Position numbers and translations under genes: made by a program
Notes under the pieces: generated by a model
Databases searched by the model: none
Told to the model about the DNA's origin: nothing
The model's input: the letters and a program-made list of their open reading frames with translations, nothing else
Shown: in pieces, positions 1-7,718 of the stretch
Position numbering within the stretch: position 1 is the first letter of the stretch
Layout of the letters: every line of letters starts with the position of its first letter
DNA from: Rhizobium sp. CIAT894
GTDB lineage: Bacteria > Pseudomonadota > Alphaproteobacteria > Rhizobiales > Rhizobiaceae
NCBI RefSeq assembly: GCF_000172795.2
Contig: NZ_CP020952.1
Coordinates: 654,395 to 718,394 of the forward strand
Length of the DNA: 64,000 nt
Reading direction: 5' to 3'

Positions 1-237
1 GAGACCTTGGTTGATATCTGCTTCCTTGCCGAGCTGCGAGGCCGGATAGACCTCGATCTTGTAGCGCCCGTCGGTGCGCTTGGCGATCTCTTCGGCGGCC
101 CAGACGGAATCCGTATGGAAGGGCTCGGACGTTTCATAGACATGCGCCCATTTCAGCACGGTCTGGGCTTGGGCAAGTGCCGTACTCGCCATGATCGCGG
201 CTGCGGCGCAAAATATCGTTGCCAGTCTGCTCTTCAT
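1..237 (-). CDS. TRAP transporter substrate-binding protein, DctP type (partial, N-terminus only)
   Basis: This is the first 79 codons of a periplasmic solute-binding protein; the rest lies beyond the left edge. The minus strand reads MKSRLATIFCAAAAIMASTA, a Sec signal peptide ending near LAQAQ. It is followed by TVLKWAHVYETSEPFHTDSV and a segment with AAEEIAKRTDGRYKIEVYPASQLG, typical of the DctP fold (organic-acid or sugar-acid uptake). The start is the ATG at 237, with a strong AGGAGGAGAG Shine-Dalgarno just upstream. It lies 23 bases downstream of the GntR regulator gene on the same strand, so the two probably form one operon. The substrate cannot be told from this fragment. Confidence 0.85.
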   Translation of the reverse strand, partial: MKSRLATIFCAAAAIMASTALAQAQTVLKWAHVYETSEPFHTDSVWAAEEIAKRTDGRYKIEVYPASQLGKEADINQGL

Positions 238-260
238 CGCTCTCTCCTCCTGAGCTCGAG

Positions 261-1019
261 TTAAGTCTTGTCCGTTGCTTTTGCTGGCCCCTTGTCGCGG
301 CCGCGTTCCTCCTCTCCCGAAAACTCCTCCCCGAAGCTCTCGGAAAACCTCTTCTGCGATAGGGTGAGATGGGCGCGCATGGCCGCCTTTGCGCCGGCCG
401 CATCGCCTGATGCAATCGCGTCGCGGATAGCCCGATGCTCCTCCAGGGCGCTGCGCCATGTCGTCGGCCCCTCGAAGTGGCTCGCGAGCCTTTCGAAATA
501 TGGGCTCATGCGCATGTCGAACATCTCGCCGGTCACGCGGATCAGCGTCGCATTGCCGACGATCGCGGCAATGCCGGTGTGAAAGGCGCGGTCGGCGGCG
601 ATGACCGCGCCCGCATCATTGACGCCGCCGCTCATGCGCACCAGCGCTTCGTCGAGGAGCGCGATATCTTCAGGCTTGGCGCGGGTCGCGGCTTCCTCGG
701 CGATGGCGCATTCGATGACGGCGCGCGCCTGCAGGAGCTCGAAAGGCCCCTCCACCGGCTCACCTTCGCTTGCCGCGACGCTTGCGGCATGCCGGCGCAC
801 CACATAGATGCCGGAGCCCATGCGGATATTGACGAGGCCCTCGACCTCCAGGACGATCAGCGCCTCCCGCACCGTCGGACGCGACACCGACAGTTGCTCC
901 GCGAGCTCACGTTCGGCGGGCAGCCTCTGGCCGACGGCAAGTTCGCCGCTTGATATCATCGATCGGATCTGATCCGCCACCTGCCGATAAAGGCGGCGGG
1001 ATTCCACAGGCGAAAACAT
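261..1019 (-). CDS. GntR family transcriptional regulator, FadR/FCD subfamily
   Basis: A 252-residue DNA-binding regulator. Residues about 10-75 are a GntR winged helix-turn-helix (LYRQVADQIRSMISSGELAV, then RLPAERELAEQLSVSRPTVREAL). The rest is an all-helical FCD ligand domain with the usual acidic and histidine positions (for example FHTGIAAIVGN and EHRAIRDAI). The gene sits directly upstream of a TRAP binding protein on the same strand, so it most likely senses the substrate of that transporter, often a sugar acid or dicarboxylate in this family. A TGGTCA/TGACCA inverted repeat about 40 bases upstream of the start is a good autoregulatory site. The ligand is not identifiable from sequence. 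Confidence 0.9.
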   Translation of the reverse strand: MFSPVESRRLYRQVADQIRSMISSGELAVGQRLPAERELAEQLSVSRPTVREALIVLEVEGLVNIRMGSGIYVVRRHAASVAASEGEPVEGPFELLQARAVIECAIAEEAATRAKPEDIALLDEALVRMSGGVNDAGAVIAADRAFHTGIAAIVGNATLIRVTGEMFDMRMSPYFERLASHFEGPTTWRSALEEHRAIRDAIASGDAAGAKAAMRAHLTLSQKRFSESFGEEFSGEEERGRDKGPAKATDKT

Positions 1020-1388
1020 CGTGGCCTCCCCGGCGGCTTCTCCTCAAGCACGCATCTGGTCAACTGGCCTGACCAATTATCAATGCGTATCATCGCTTGG
1101 GTTGTGCGTCAATCCGTCGCATGAACTTTCCGCGGGCATTATTCACAATCTGAGCAACCGCTGGAACCTCCGCCATCCTCTCGGGTTTGGCCGACACCAG
1201 AAGCGTGACAATGAATTATCTCTGGCTTTTTGCCGTGGCGGGAGGCGTAGGCGCCAGAATGAGGTCGCGATTTTTGAAGCACGCAAATGCGCTCGGCCGT
1301 ACCTCGAACCGGGGTGACTGAGTGAAGGCGCTCACCGCACGGTCGTGGAAGGTTTCCTCGGCCGTTTTTAAGCGTACGCATGGGGCCA
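1020..1388. other. Intergenic region (369 bp)
   Basis: Between the GntR gene start and the stop of the molybdopterin oxidoreductase gene, both on the minus strand. Apart from the operator at 1057-1075 I see no convincing gene; the short ORFs here have no recognisable composition or ribosome binding site. Confidence 0.5.
1057..1075. promoter_or_regulatory. Candidate GntR/FadR operator
   Basis: TGGTCA, 7 bases, TGACCA: a perfect 6-bp inverted repeat 38 bases upstream of the GntR start codon. FadR-type regulators commonly bind TGGT-Nx-ACCA palindromes, so this is probably the site for autoregulation and control of the TRAP operon. Binding is inferred. Confidence 0.6.
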
Positions 1389-2168
1389 CTATATCCCCGC
1401 ATACCATTCGTAGCCGCGATCCTCCCAGAAGCCGCCGTTGCCGCCGTAAAGCTGGCCGAGATCCGCCACCGCCTCGATGCGGGTCAGATATTTCGCCTGC
1501 TTGTAACCGAGCTGCCGCTCGACCCGGAGCCTCAGCGGCGCTCCATGCGCCACCTCCAGGTCGCGTCCGTTCATCGAATAAGCGAGGATCGTCTGGGGAT
1601 GGAAGGCATCGACCAAGTCGAGGCTCTCATAATACCAGCCGCTGCCATCCAACGTCTTTTCGTATTCATCGGCGCAGTGAAACACGATGTAGCGCGCCTC
1701 AGCTTTCATGCCGACCGATTGCAGCAGAGCACCGAGCGGCACGCCCGCCCATTTGCCGATCGCGCTCCAGCCTTCGACGCAGTCATGGCGGGTGATCTGG
1801 GTGCGCGACGGCATCGCCTTCAACTGCGCGAGCGAAAATTGCGACGGCTTTTCGACGAGACCGCCGACATCCAGTCTCCAGGTCGAGAACTGCCGGCTCA
1901 TCCAGTCGAGATATTGTGGGTTATCGGGCATGCTGGTGCCGTTGGAGCGAAAGACCGGCGACAGATCGGCCTCGCTGAATTCGCGGGCCAGCGCATCGTC
2001 GCCGAGCAGAAAGCGGCGCGTTTTCATGCTGAAGCCCTCGGCGATCTTCAGGACCGATTTCGTCCGGTCGTTTTCGACCAATGCGTCGCAGCCGCTCAGT
2101 CCGAGTGCGGAGGCGGTGAGCGTCGAGCCGATCAGGAAACGGCGGCGGGTGATCAGGCGGCTCATCAT
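1389..2168 (-). CDS. Molybdopterin-dependent oxidoreductase (sulfite oxidase / MsrP-like catalytic subunit)
   Basis: 259 residues. The N-terminus has a twin-arginine signal (ITRRRFLIGSTLTASALG) running into LSGC, which could be a lipobox, so the protein is probably exported folded with its cofactor. The segment ITRHDCVEGWSAIGKWAGVP carries the cysteine expected to bind molybdenum in the sulfite oxidase fold. C-terminal LRVERQLGYKQAKYLTRIEA fits the same family. The start codon overlaps the stop of the cytochrome b561 gene (ATGA), so the two are translationally coupled and the cytochrome is the likely membrane electron partner. By analogy with SigF/NrsF regulons, a role in periplasmic redox repair (methionine sulfoxide or similar) is plausible but not shown. 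Confidence 0.85.
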   Translation of the reverse strand: MMSRLITRRRFLIGSTLTASALGLSGCDALVENDRTKSVLKIAEGFSMKTRRFLLGDDALAREFSEADLSPVFRSNGTSMPDNPQYLDWMSRQFSTWRLDVGGLVEKPSQFSLAQLKAMPSRTQITRHDCVEGWSAIGKWAGVPLGALLQSVGMKAEARYIVFHCADEYEKTLDGSGWYYESLDLVDAFHPQTILAYSMNGRDLEVAHGAPLRLRVERQLGYKQAKYLTRIEAVADLGQLYGGNGGFWEDRGYEWYAGI

Positions 2169-3004
2169 TCGTCTCCCTGTTCGATGGCGTAATAGCCGGT
2201 GATCATCGAGCGCAGATTGTTGAAGAGACCCGACAGGATCACCATGGCGACATGCACGACGACGAAGGCGACGAGCGAAAAGGCCGTGAGGAAATGCAGG
2301 GTGCGGGCCGACTGACGGCCGCCGAAGATATCGAGCAGCCAGGGCGCCACGGCATTGAAGCCCGGCGACATGGTCAGCCCTGTGGCAATCATCAACGGCA
2401 GCAACAGGAAGATCACGACGAGATAGGTCAGCTTCTGCAGCGTGTTGTAATGCCGTGCCTCGGCTCCCTTGGGAAAGCGCAGCCTGATATGGTTGACAAC
2501 CTCATGGCCGAGATGGGCGAGCCTGAGTTCGTTGCCGGCCGGGGCGAGATCCCGGCGGAAATGCCGGCTGAACAGCCCGTAGCAGAAATAAACGAGGCCG
2601 TTGAAAACGAAGAGCCAGGCGAAGAAGAAATGCCAGCGCCTGCCGGTCGACAGATCCTGATAGCTGGGAACCGTGAGCCAGCTCGGAAAACCCCTTGCTG
2701 TCGCCTCGCCGTCGACGTTCGAGAGGCCGAGGAAACCTGTCGTATCGAAGGCGAGCGAACCAATATGCGTCACCCCCTTCACCCGATTGCCGTCTTCGAC
2801 AGCCTCCATGGAAATGAAGGAAGGGTCGTTGTCGGCGCCGTACTGGCCCCAATAAAGTGCAGGATGCGCATTGAATATCTGCAGGCCGCTGAACAGCAGT
2901 ACGGTCAGGCACAGCACGTTCAGCCAATGCGACAGGCGGACGGCAAGGCTGTGGCGGTAGACAAGCATGCGACCGGTTTTCGTGCCGGCATCGATCATCG
3001 CCAT
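2165..3004 (-). CDS. Cytochrome b561 family, membrane electron carrier
   Basis: 279 residues with several hydrophobic helices, beginning at VYRHSLAVRLSHWLNVLCLTVLLFSGLQIF, where the histidines suit haem b ligation. Further helices occur around WHFFFAWLFVFNGLVYFCYG, LTYLVVIFLLLPLMIATGLT and LHFLTAFSLVAFVVVHVAMV. This is the di-haem cytochrome b561 / Ni-Fe hydrogenase cytochrome b type. It overlaps the downstream molybdopterin oxidoreductase by 4 bases and would pass quinol electrons to it. It lies 88 bases downstream of the MXKDX gene with no obvious promoter in between, so all three genes probably form one ECF-sigma-dependent operon. Confidence 0.88.
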   Translation of the reverse strand: MAMIDAGTKTGRMLVYRHSLAVRLSHWLNVLCLTVLLFSGLQIFNAHPALYWGQYGADNDPSFISMEAVEDGNRVKGVTHIGSLAFDTTGFLGLSNVDGEATARGFPSWLTVPSYQDLSTGRRWHFFFAWLFVFNGLVYFCYGLFSRHFRRDLAPAGNELRLAHLGHEVVNHIRLRFPKGAEARHYNTLQKLTYLVVIFLLLPLMIATGLTMSPGFNAVAPWLLDIFGGRQSARTLHFLTAFSLVAFVVVHVAMVILSGLFNNLRSMITGYYAIEQGDE

Positions 3005-3092
3005 GATGGTTCTCCGGAGGAATGGACATTTCGAGCAGAGAAGACGCAGCCGCCGTGGATAAAGTTTCAGCGGCCGCGCCGATCTGAAACGC

Positions 3093-3341
3093 CTACTTCA
3101 TCGCATCGCAGGCTTTCGTCATATCGGCCTTTTTCATCGCATCCTTTTCCATGCCGGCCTTGTGCATGCAGTCCTTCTTGGTGCCCGCCATCTTCATGGC
3201 ATCCTTCGACATCGCGTCGCTGTGCATCGTGTCCTTCTTCATCGTATCGGACTTCATCGCGTCTTCAGCCGACGCCGCACCGGCGAGCGAAAGGCCGACG
3301 ATGAAGGCGCAGGCTGCAAGGCTGGAAACAAGTTTGGTCAT
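3093..3341 (-). CDS. Pentapeptide MXKDX repeat protein (small exported protein)
   Basis: 82 residues. A Sec signal peptide (MTKLVSSLAACAFIVGLSLA, cleavage near GAASA) is followed by a mature part built of short repeats with the pattern M-x-K-D-x (DAMKSDTMKKDTMHSDAMSK and onward), very rich in Met, Lys and Asp. It contains two cysteines, in KKDCMHKAG and TKACDAMK. Proteins of this pattern are a recognised family of unknown biochemical role. The methionine density, and the location upstream of a redox pair under an ECF sigma promoter, suggest a sacrificial methionine or metal-binding role; that is inference. Confidence 0.85.
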   Translation of the reverse strand: MTKLVSSLAACAFIVGLSLAGAASAEDAMKSDTMKKDTMHSDAMSKDAMKMAGTKKDCMHKAGMEKDAMKKADMTKACDAMK

Positions 3342-3405
3342 GGAACTCTCCTGGAATGGGATTGTCGTGTCCGCCGGCGGTCTGCCGACGGCTCACATCA
3401 ACCCA

Positions 3406-3431
3406 TTCGAGGCAACGACGGGATGCGTTAC
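3406..3431 (-). promoter_or_regulatory. ECF sigma promoter for the MXKDX-cytochrome-molybdopterin operon
   Basis: On the minus strand the sequence reads GTAACG, 16 bases, CGAA, ending about 65 bases upstream of the MXKDX start codon. It nearly matches the element on the other strand in front of the sigma gene (3487-3511). As I recall, the Caulobacter SigF-NrsF system uses a GTAACC/CGAA-type promoter. Two divergent copies flanking one sigma gene make this a strong candidate. Confidence 0.7.
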
Positions 3432-3486
3432 AGCCTCACGAGCATGTGATAGGACTGTGATACCGATATTGTTTTTGATCTTCCCT

Positions 3487-3511
3487 GTAACCGATTGGCT
3501 GCTTTTCCGAA
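3487..3511 (+). promoter_or_regulatory. ECF sigma promoter, probable autoregulation of the sigma-nrsF pair
   Basis: GTAACC, 15 bases, CGAA. It lies 16 bases before the ATG at 3528 and would overlap an upstream start at 3495, so it supports 3528 as the real start of the sigma gene. The predicted leader is very short. Confidence 0.65.
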
Positions 3512-3527
3512 TGAACTCTCCGACAGC

Positions 3528-4076
3528 ATGACAACAGCCCGTTCGGAAGAAGCCCTGAAAGCCTTGATGCTTCTTTCCCTTGACGGGGACGAGGCCGCCT
3601 ATCGGCGTTTGCTGACGATTTTGCGGGCGCTGCTTGTCGGTTATTACAGCCGCCGGATGGCTGCGGCGACGAAGGCGGACATGGAAGACCTGGTCCAGGA
3701 GACATTGCTGGCACTGCATTCCCGCCGATCCACCTATGACCGAAACAGACCCTTCACGGCATGGTTCTTCTCGATCGCCCGCTACAAGCTGATCGACCAT
3801 CACCGTGGCCACGGCGGACGCAGGCTGGCCGAGATCGAGCTTGGAGAGGAAATCGAAAGCGACTTCAGCGAGGACACGCTGACGGCCCGCATGGACGTCG
3901 AGCGGCTACTCGACGGCTTGACAGCGAGACAGCAGGAACTGATCCGGCAGGTAAAACTCGAGGGCCGTTCGGTCGCCGACACCGCAACCCGCACCGGCCA
4001 GTCCGAATCGGCGGTGAAAGTCGGCATCCACCGGGCGCTCAAGGCGCTCGGAGAGAGATTGCGAGGCGCATCGTGA
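3528..4076 (+). CDS. ECF RNA polymerase sigma factor (SigF/NrsF-linked type)
   Basis: 182 residues from the ATG at 3528. Region 2 covers ADMEDLVQETLLALHSRRST and RPFTAWFFSIARYKLIDHHR. Region 4 covers LTARQQELIRQVKLEGRSVA and GQSESAVKVGIHRALKAL. An in-frame start exists at 3495, but it lies inside the predicted promoter, so the downstream ATG is preferred; no clear Shine-Dalgarno precedes either. The stop overlaps the GTG start of the next gene, an NrsF-type anti-sigma, which identifies the type. It probably directs its own transcription and that of the divergent redox operon in response to oxidative or related stress. Confidence 0.9.
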   Translation: MTTARSEEALKALMLLSLDGDEAAYRRLLTILRALLVGYYSRRMAAATKADMEDLVQETLLALHSRRSTYDRNRPFTAWFFSIARYKLIDHHRGHGGRRLAEIELGEEIESDFSEDTLTARMDVERLLDGLTARQQELIRQVKLEGRSVADTATRTGQSESAVKVGIHRALKALGERLRGAS

Positions 4077-4717
4077 CAAAGACGGACGACATCATCGAAA
4101 GCCTGGTCAGCGACCTGAAGCCGGTGCCGCGCAATACCCTGCGGCGCCGTTTCGCGCTTGGCCTGTTGCCCACCCTCGGGCTCTCGCTGCTGCTGATGCT
4201 GGCCATTCTCGGCCTCAGGGTCGATATGCCTGAAGTACTGATGCTGCCGGTCTTCTGGATCAAATCGGCTTACAATGCACTGATTGCCGTGACGGCTCTC
4301 TTCGCCGTCGTTCGGCTTTCCCGCCCCGACGGTTCCGAAGGGCGCTTTTTCGGTTGGCTTGCAACGATCTTTGCCGCGATGACTGGAGTCGCAGCCATCC
4401 AGTTGATGATGGCTCCTGCTGGGTCTTCCCGAGTGCTGATCCTCGGCTCCTCGGCGCTCCATTGCCCTCTGCTGATCGTCGGCTTCGCATTGCCGGTCTA
4501 TGCCGGCGTGGTCTGGGCGCTGCGTCGCGCAGCACCTTCGGATCTGCGGCTCACCGGCTTCGTCGCCGGCATTGCCGCGGGAGCAGCGGGCGCCTGGGTC
4601 TATTCATGGTTCTGCACCGAAAACGGCATGCCCTTCGTGCTGATCTGGTATTCCCTCGGCATCCTGCTCACCGGCGCGCTTGGCGTCTTCACCAGTCCTC
4701 GCCTGCTGCGCTGGTAG
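4073..4717 (+). CDS. nrsF: NrsF-type anti-sigma factor (DUF1109), multi-spanning membrane protein
   Basis: 214 residues starting at a GTG that overlaps the sigma stop (GTGA). After a short cytoplasmic stretch (TKTDDIIESLVSDLKPVPRN) there are about six hydrophobic helices, for example FALGLLPTLGLSLLLMLAIL, YNALIAVTALFAVV, WLATIFAAMTGVAAIQLMM, LIVGFALPVYAGVVWALRRA and LIWYSLGILLTGALGVF. A cysteine sits in the loop LGSSALHCPL and another in YSWFCTENG; NrsF proteins are thought to sense through periplasmic cysteines. It should hold the sigma factor at the membrane until the signal arrives. Confidence 0.88.
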   Translation: MTKTDDIIESLVSDLKPVPRNTLRRRFALGLLPTLGLSLLLMLAILGLRVDMPEVLMLPVFWIKSAYNALIAVTALFAVVRLSRPDGSEGRFFGWLATIFAAMTGVAAIQLMMAPAGSSRVLILGSSALHCPLLIVGFALPVYAGVVWALRRAAPSDLRLTGFVAGIAAGAAGAWVYSWFCTENGMPFVLIWYSLGILLTGALGVFTSPRLLRW

Positions 4718-4736
4718 ATCCTTCTCTGGTCGCGCG

Positions 4737-6614
4737 TCACCTTTGCATCGCGCGGCGCGCAGTGACCAACCGGATTGGTTTATTGCCTTCGAAAGCCCGC
4801 CCGCCGCGCTGCACGTCCGCCGCGCCTTTGTCGCCGTCCAATTGAAACTGATTGACCAGATCCCGCAGACGGCCTGCCTCGGAGGACAACGATGCGGCGG
4901 CAGCCGTCGACTGCTCGACCATTGCCGCATTTTGCTGGGTCGTCTGGTCCATTTGATTGATGGCGGTATTGATCTCGGCAAGCCCGGTTGACTGCTCGCG
5001 CGCCGAAGTGGCAATCGCATCCATCAGCTGGTTGATCTGTAGGACATACTCGCCGATCGACTTGAGCGACGTTCCGGTTTCGAGAACCAGTTTCACGCCA
5101 TTTTGCACTTCGGTTGACGACTTTTGAATAAAGCCTTTGATTTCCTTGGCTGCTTGAGCGGCGCGCTGGGCAAGCTCACGGACTTCCTGTGCGACCACGG
5201 CAAAACCTTTGCCCGCCTCACCCGCACGGGCAGCCTCGACGCCGGCGTTCAGCGCCAAGAGGTTCGTCTGAAAGGCGATTTCATCGATTGCACCAATGAT
5301 GTTCGAAATCTGCTCTGAACTGTCCTCGATACGCCGCATGGCCTGCTCGGCCTCCGCTACCACGGTTGCCGACCGCTGAGCGCTGACATTGGCTTCCACC
5401 GCTACATGGCGTGCCTCATCGGTGCGTTTGCTGGCCATCGTCACATTCGACGTGATCTCGTCCAAGGCTGCGGCCGTCTCCTCAAGAGAAGCTGCCTGTT
5501 GTTCGGTACGCTTGGAAAGGTCCTGCGCGGCAGATGCAATTTCGCCGGTGCCATTGTCTATGCTGTGTACGGTCTGCAGCACGGCACCGATCGTCGTGCC
5601 CAACTGCCGGAGCGAAGCGTTGAAGTCTTCGCGCAAGGTTTCGTATTCGGCTGCAAACTGTTCCGAGAGCTGGAAGGATATGTCGCCTGCGGCTAGCCGC
5701 CGGAGACCCCCACCCAATGTCGTGGTTGCGAAACGCAATTGTTCAGCTTCGCGTTCGGCGCGTTGCTGGGCGGCCTTGCGCGCCGCCTCACTCTCAATGC
5801 GGGAGTCGGCGGCCTCCTTCTCAAGCCTGACGACGTTAAGAGCGTTCTGACGAAAGATCTCGACCGCGTTGGCCATTTCGCCGACTTCGTCGGCGCGGCC
5901 GGCATAGGGAATATCACTGTCGAGGTCGCCATCCGACAAGCGCTTCATGGCGGACGCGGTTCTTCGGATCGGGTTGGCAATTCCTGATACGGCAAACACG
6001 ATTCCCGCCACGGCAATGAGTACGGCGATTGCTGCAATTGCTGCCGTCAAGAGGAAAGCGGAATTCGCCGAAACACCGCTCGCGGCGACGAAGCCTTCGG
6101 CCTGGCTAAGAATGAAAGCAACCAGATCGGCCACCGCCTTGTTCACCAGCGCAGCTTGCGGCTCCATATTTTCCTTGAAGAACCGAACGGCTTCAGGCGT
6201 CTTCCCGCTGGTCTGGAGCGCGATCATGTGATCTGCCAGTTCGCGATATTTGCTGAGTTCCGGTTTGATCTGATTGATCAGCTCGCGCCCACGCACCGTG
6301 CGGACGCCGTTTTCATATTCGGCGACAATCTTGTCGAGCGCGATGCCTGCGGCGTCGATCTCTTGCTTTCCGGTTTTCTGCTCCTCCGCCGTGTCTTCCA
6401 GGAGATACTGAGCATAGCTCAGCTTCAGATCGAGGAAGTTGTCCTTGATCTCACGAGCCGTCACCAGCCGCTGCATCCAGAAGGTCCCGATCTGTTCGGC
6501 ATTGGCCCGAAGCGTCGACATCTTGGTCAGCGAGACATAGGACAGTCCAACCATGAACAGGCTGATAATTGTCAGCTTTAAGATCAGGGCCTGCTTGATA
6601 CTTGGGCGCTTCAT
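4737..6614 (-). CDS. Methyl-accepting chemotaxis protein
   Basis: 625 residues from the ATG at 6614, which has GGAGA six bases upstream; an in-frame upstream start at 6665 lacks support. Domain order: a membrane anchor (IKQALILKLTIISLFMVGLS); a periplasmic helical sensor to about residue 185; a second membrane span (AFLLTAAIAAIAVLIAVAGIVFAV); a HAMP domain (NPIRRTASAMKRLSDGDLDS); a second HAMP-like stretch (GGGLRRLAAGDISFQL); then the signalling hairpin with [20 protein letters not shown]. The C-terminus (VTARRAMQR) has no CheR-docking pentapeptide. The ligand is unknown. Confidence 0.93.
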   Translation of the reverse strand: MKRPSIKQALILKLTIISLFMVGLSYVSLTKMSTLRANAEQIGTFWMQRLVTAREIKDNFLDLKLSYAQYLLEDTAEEQKTGKQEIDAAGIALDKIVAEYENGVRTVRGRELINQIKPELSKYRELADHMIALQTSGKTPEAVRFFKENMEPQAALVNKAVADLVAFILSQAEGFVAASGVSANSAFLLTAAIAAIAVLIAVAGIVFAVSGIANPIRRTASAMKRLSDGDLDSDIPYAGRADEVGEMANAVEIFRQNALNVVRLEKEAADSRIESEAARKAAQQRAEREAEQLRFATTTLGGGLRRLAAGDISFQLSEQFAAEYETLREDFNASLRQLGTTIGAVLQTVHSIDNGTGEIASAAQDLSKRTEQQAASLEETAAALDEITSNVTMASKRTDEARHVAVEANVSAQRSATVVAEAEQAMRRIEDSSEQISNIIGAIDEIAFQTNLLALNAGVEAARAGEAGKGFAVVAQEVRELAQRAAQAAKEIKGFIQKSSTEVQNGVKLVLETGTSLKSIGEYVLQINQLMDAIATSAREQSTGLAEINTAINQMDQTTQQNAAMVEQSTAAAASLSSEAGRLRDLVNQFQLDGDKGAADVQRGGRAFEGNKPIRLVTARRAMQR

Positions 6615-7004
6615 GCGGGTCTCCTCGAAGGCTTGTTGGGACGACCGGCTTTCCGGTTGACGCAAAATCTCGCACCGGATTTAATAATTTAGTATTAACT
6701 AAACGGTGGCGCCGGTGTCGTTTTTAGAAAACTTTGCGCGGACCGACACTTCTGCGATCAATGAGAGCCATGGCACGACCATAAGTTAATGGAAAACTTG
6801 GGAAAAACAGCCACCGCGAGTGAAAATATCTCTTGGCCGAGATCGGCACCGCGCCGATCGTCGGCCGTGGAGCAGAGCCGAAAGAGGTCCTGAAATTAAC
6901 TTGTGTGGCACCTGTCAGGGAACGGAACGCCACTGCCTGCCATCCGCAACGTCGGCAAGCAGCTGCGTGCTTGCCAATCGGCCCCGGGAACACATACTGG
7001 ATCC
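6615..7004. other. Divergent intergenic region (390 bp)
   Basis: Lies between the chemoreceptor (minus) and vbsP (plus). It holds the inverted repeat at 6688-6703. I find no TAAAT-N16-CGT or TGA-N9-TCA iron element in it, so vbsP may not be iron-controlled. Confidence 0.4.
6688..6703. promoter_or_regulatory. Inverted repeat upstream of the chemoreceptor gene
   Basis: TTTAGT, 4 bases, ACTAAA, in an AT-rich patch about 75 bases upstream of the chemoreceptor start. It is a possible operator or promoter region; the factor is unknown. Confidence 0.3.
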
Positions 7005-7718
7005 ATGCAGCTATCAGAAAACCAACCTGCCGGTATCGAAATCTCTCTCTGGCAGTATTCCAGGAACGAACGTGACCGAAACCGCTGGATGCAGTCGCTC
7101 TCCCCGGATGAACGGGATCGGGCGGCGACCTATCGGTTTGAACGAGATCGAGCCTCGTTCATAGCCGGCCGCTATCTCTTGCGGCGCCTGTTGAGCGCCC
7201 ATACCGGGACGCTGCCGGGTGAGATCGTGTTTGTCGCAGACGAACACGGCAAGCTAAGCCTTGAGGGTCGCGATAGACTGCAATTCAGCCTGTCCAATGC
7301 CGACGGGCTGGTGGCGGTCGCGGTTGCGGCGGGCTGCGAGCGCATCGGAATAGATTGCGAGCGCGCCGACACCGAGATCGAAGAGGTGACTTTGGACACC
7401 TATTGCAGCTTGGACGAGCGACGCTGGCTCGATGAATTGCCCGCGCATCAACGCGCGCGAGCCGCCGTTGAACTTTGGACGCTCAAGGAGAGCCATCTCA
7501 AGGCGCTTGGCGTGGGCTTGCGGGAAGATCCTCGCAATGTCGCTTTTTCCCGGAAGGTCGGCGTCCCTGTCATGACCGGCGGACCCGACCGGCAATGGCA
7601 TCACCGTCTGATCGAAAGCGGCAGCCAGCACGTCGTTGCGCTGGCTGTTTGCTCCCGATCAGGGCTCCCCGAGATTCATACACGCCTGTTTCAGGACGAC
7701 AGCATGCCGTCCGAATAG
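7005..7718 (+). CDS. vbsP: 4'-phosphopantetheinyl transferase for the siderophore synthetase
   Basis: 237 residues of the Sfp/EntD-type transferase that loads phosphopantetheine from CoA onto the carrier domain of the NRPS. Visible motifs: RDRASFIAGRYLLRRLLSAH near residue 50; the magnesium motif ERIGIDCERADTEIEEV near residue 115; and AAVELWTLKESHLKALGVGL near residue 155 (the W-x-x-K-E-x-x-x-K core). I chose the ATG at 7005 because the in-frame stretch back to 6903 looks non-coding. The gene is convergent with vbsO and their 3' ends overlap by 28 bp. Its position next to vbsO-vbsS supports the assignment. Confidence 0.88.
   Translation: MQLSENQPAGIEISLWQYSRNERDRNRWMQSLSPDERDRAATYRFERDRASFIAGRYLLRRLLSAHTGTLPGEIVFVADEHGKLSLEGRDRLQFSLSNADGLVAVAVAAGCERIGIDCERADTEIEEVTLDTYCSLDERRWLDELPAHQRARAAVELWTLKESHLKALGVGLREDPRNVAFSRKVGVPVMTGGPDRQWHHRLIESGSQHVVALAVCSRSGLPEIHTRLFQDDSMPSE

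Noticed and set aside
7..264. Small open frame on the plus strand at the left edge
   Set aside because: The minus strand here encodes the signal peptide and start of a TRAP binding protein with a strong ribosome binding site.
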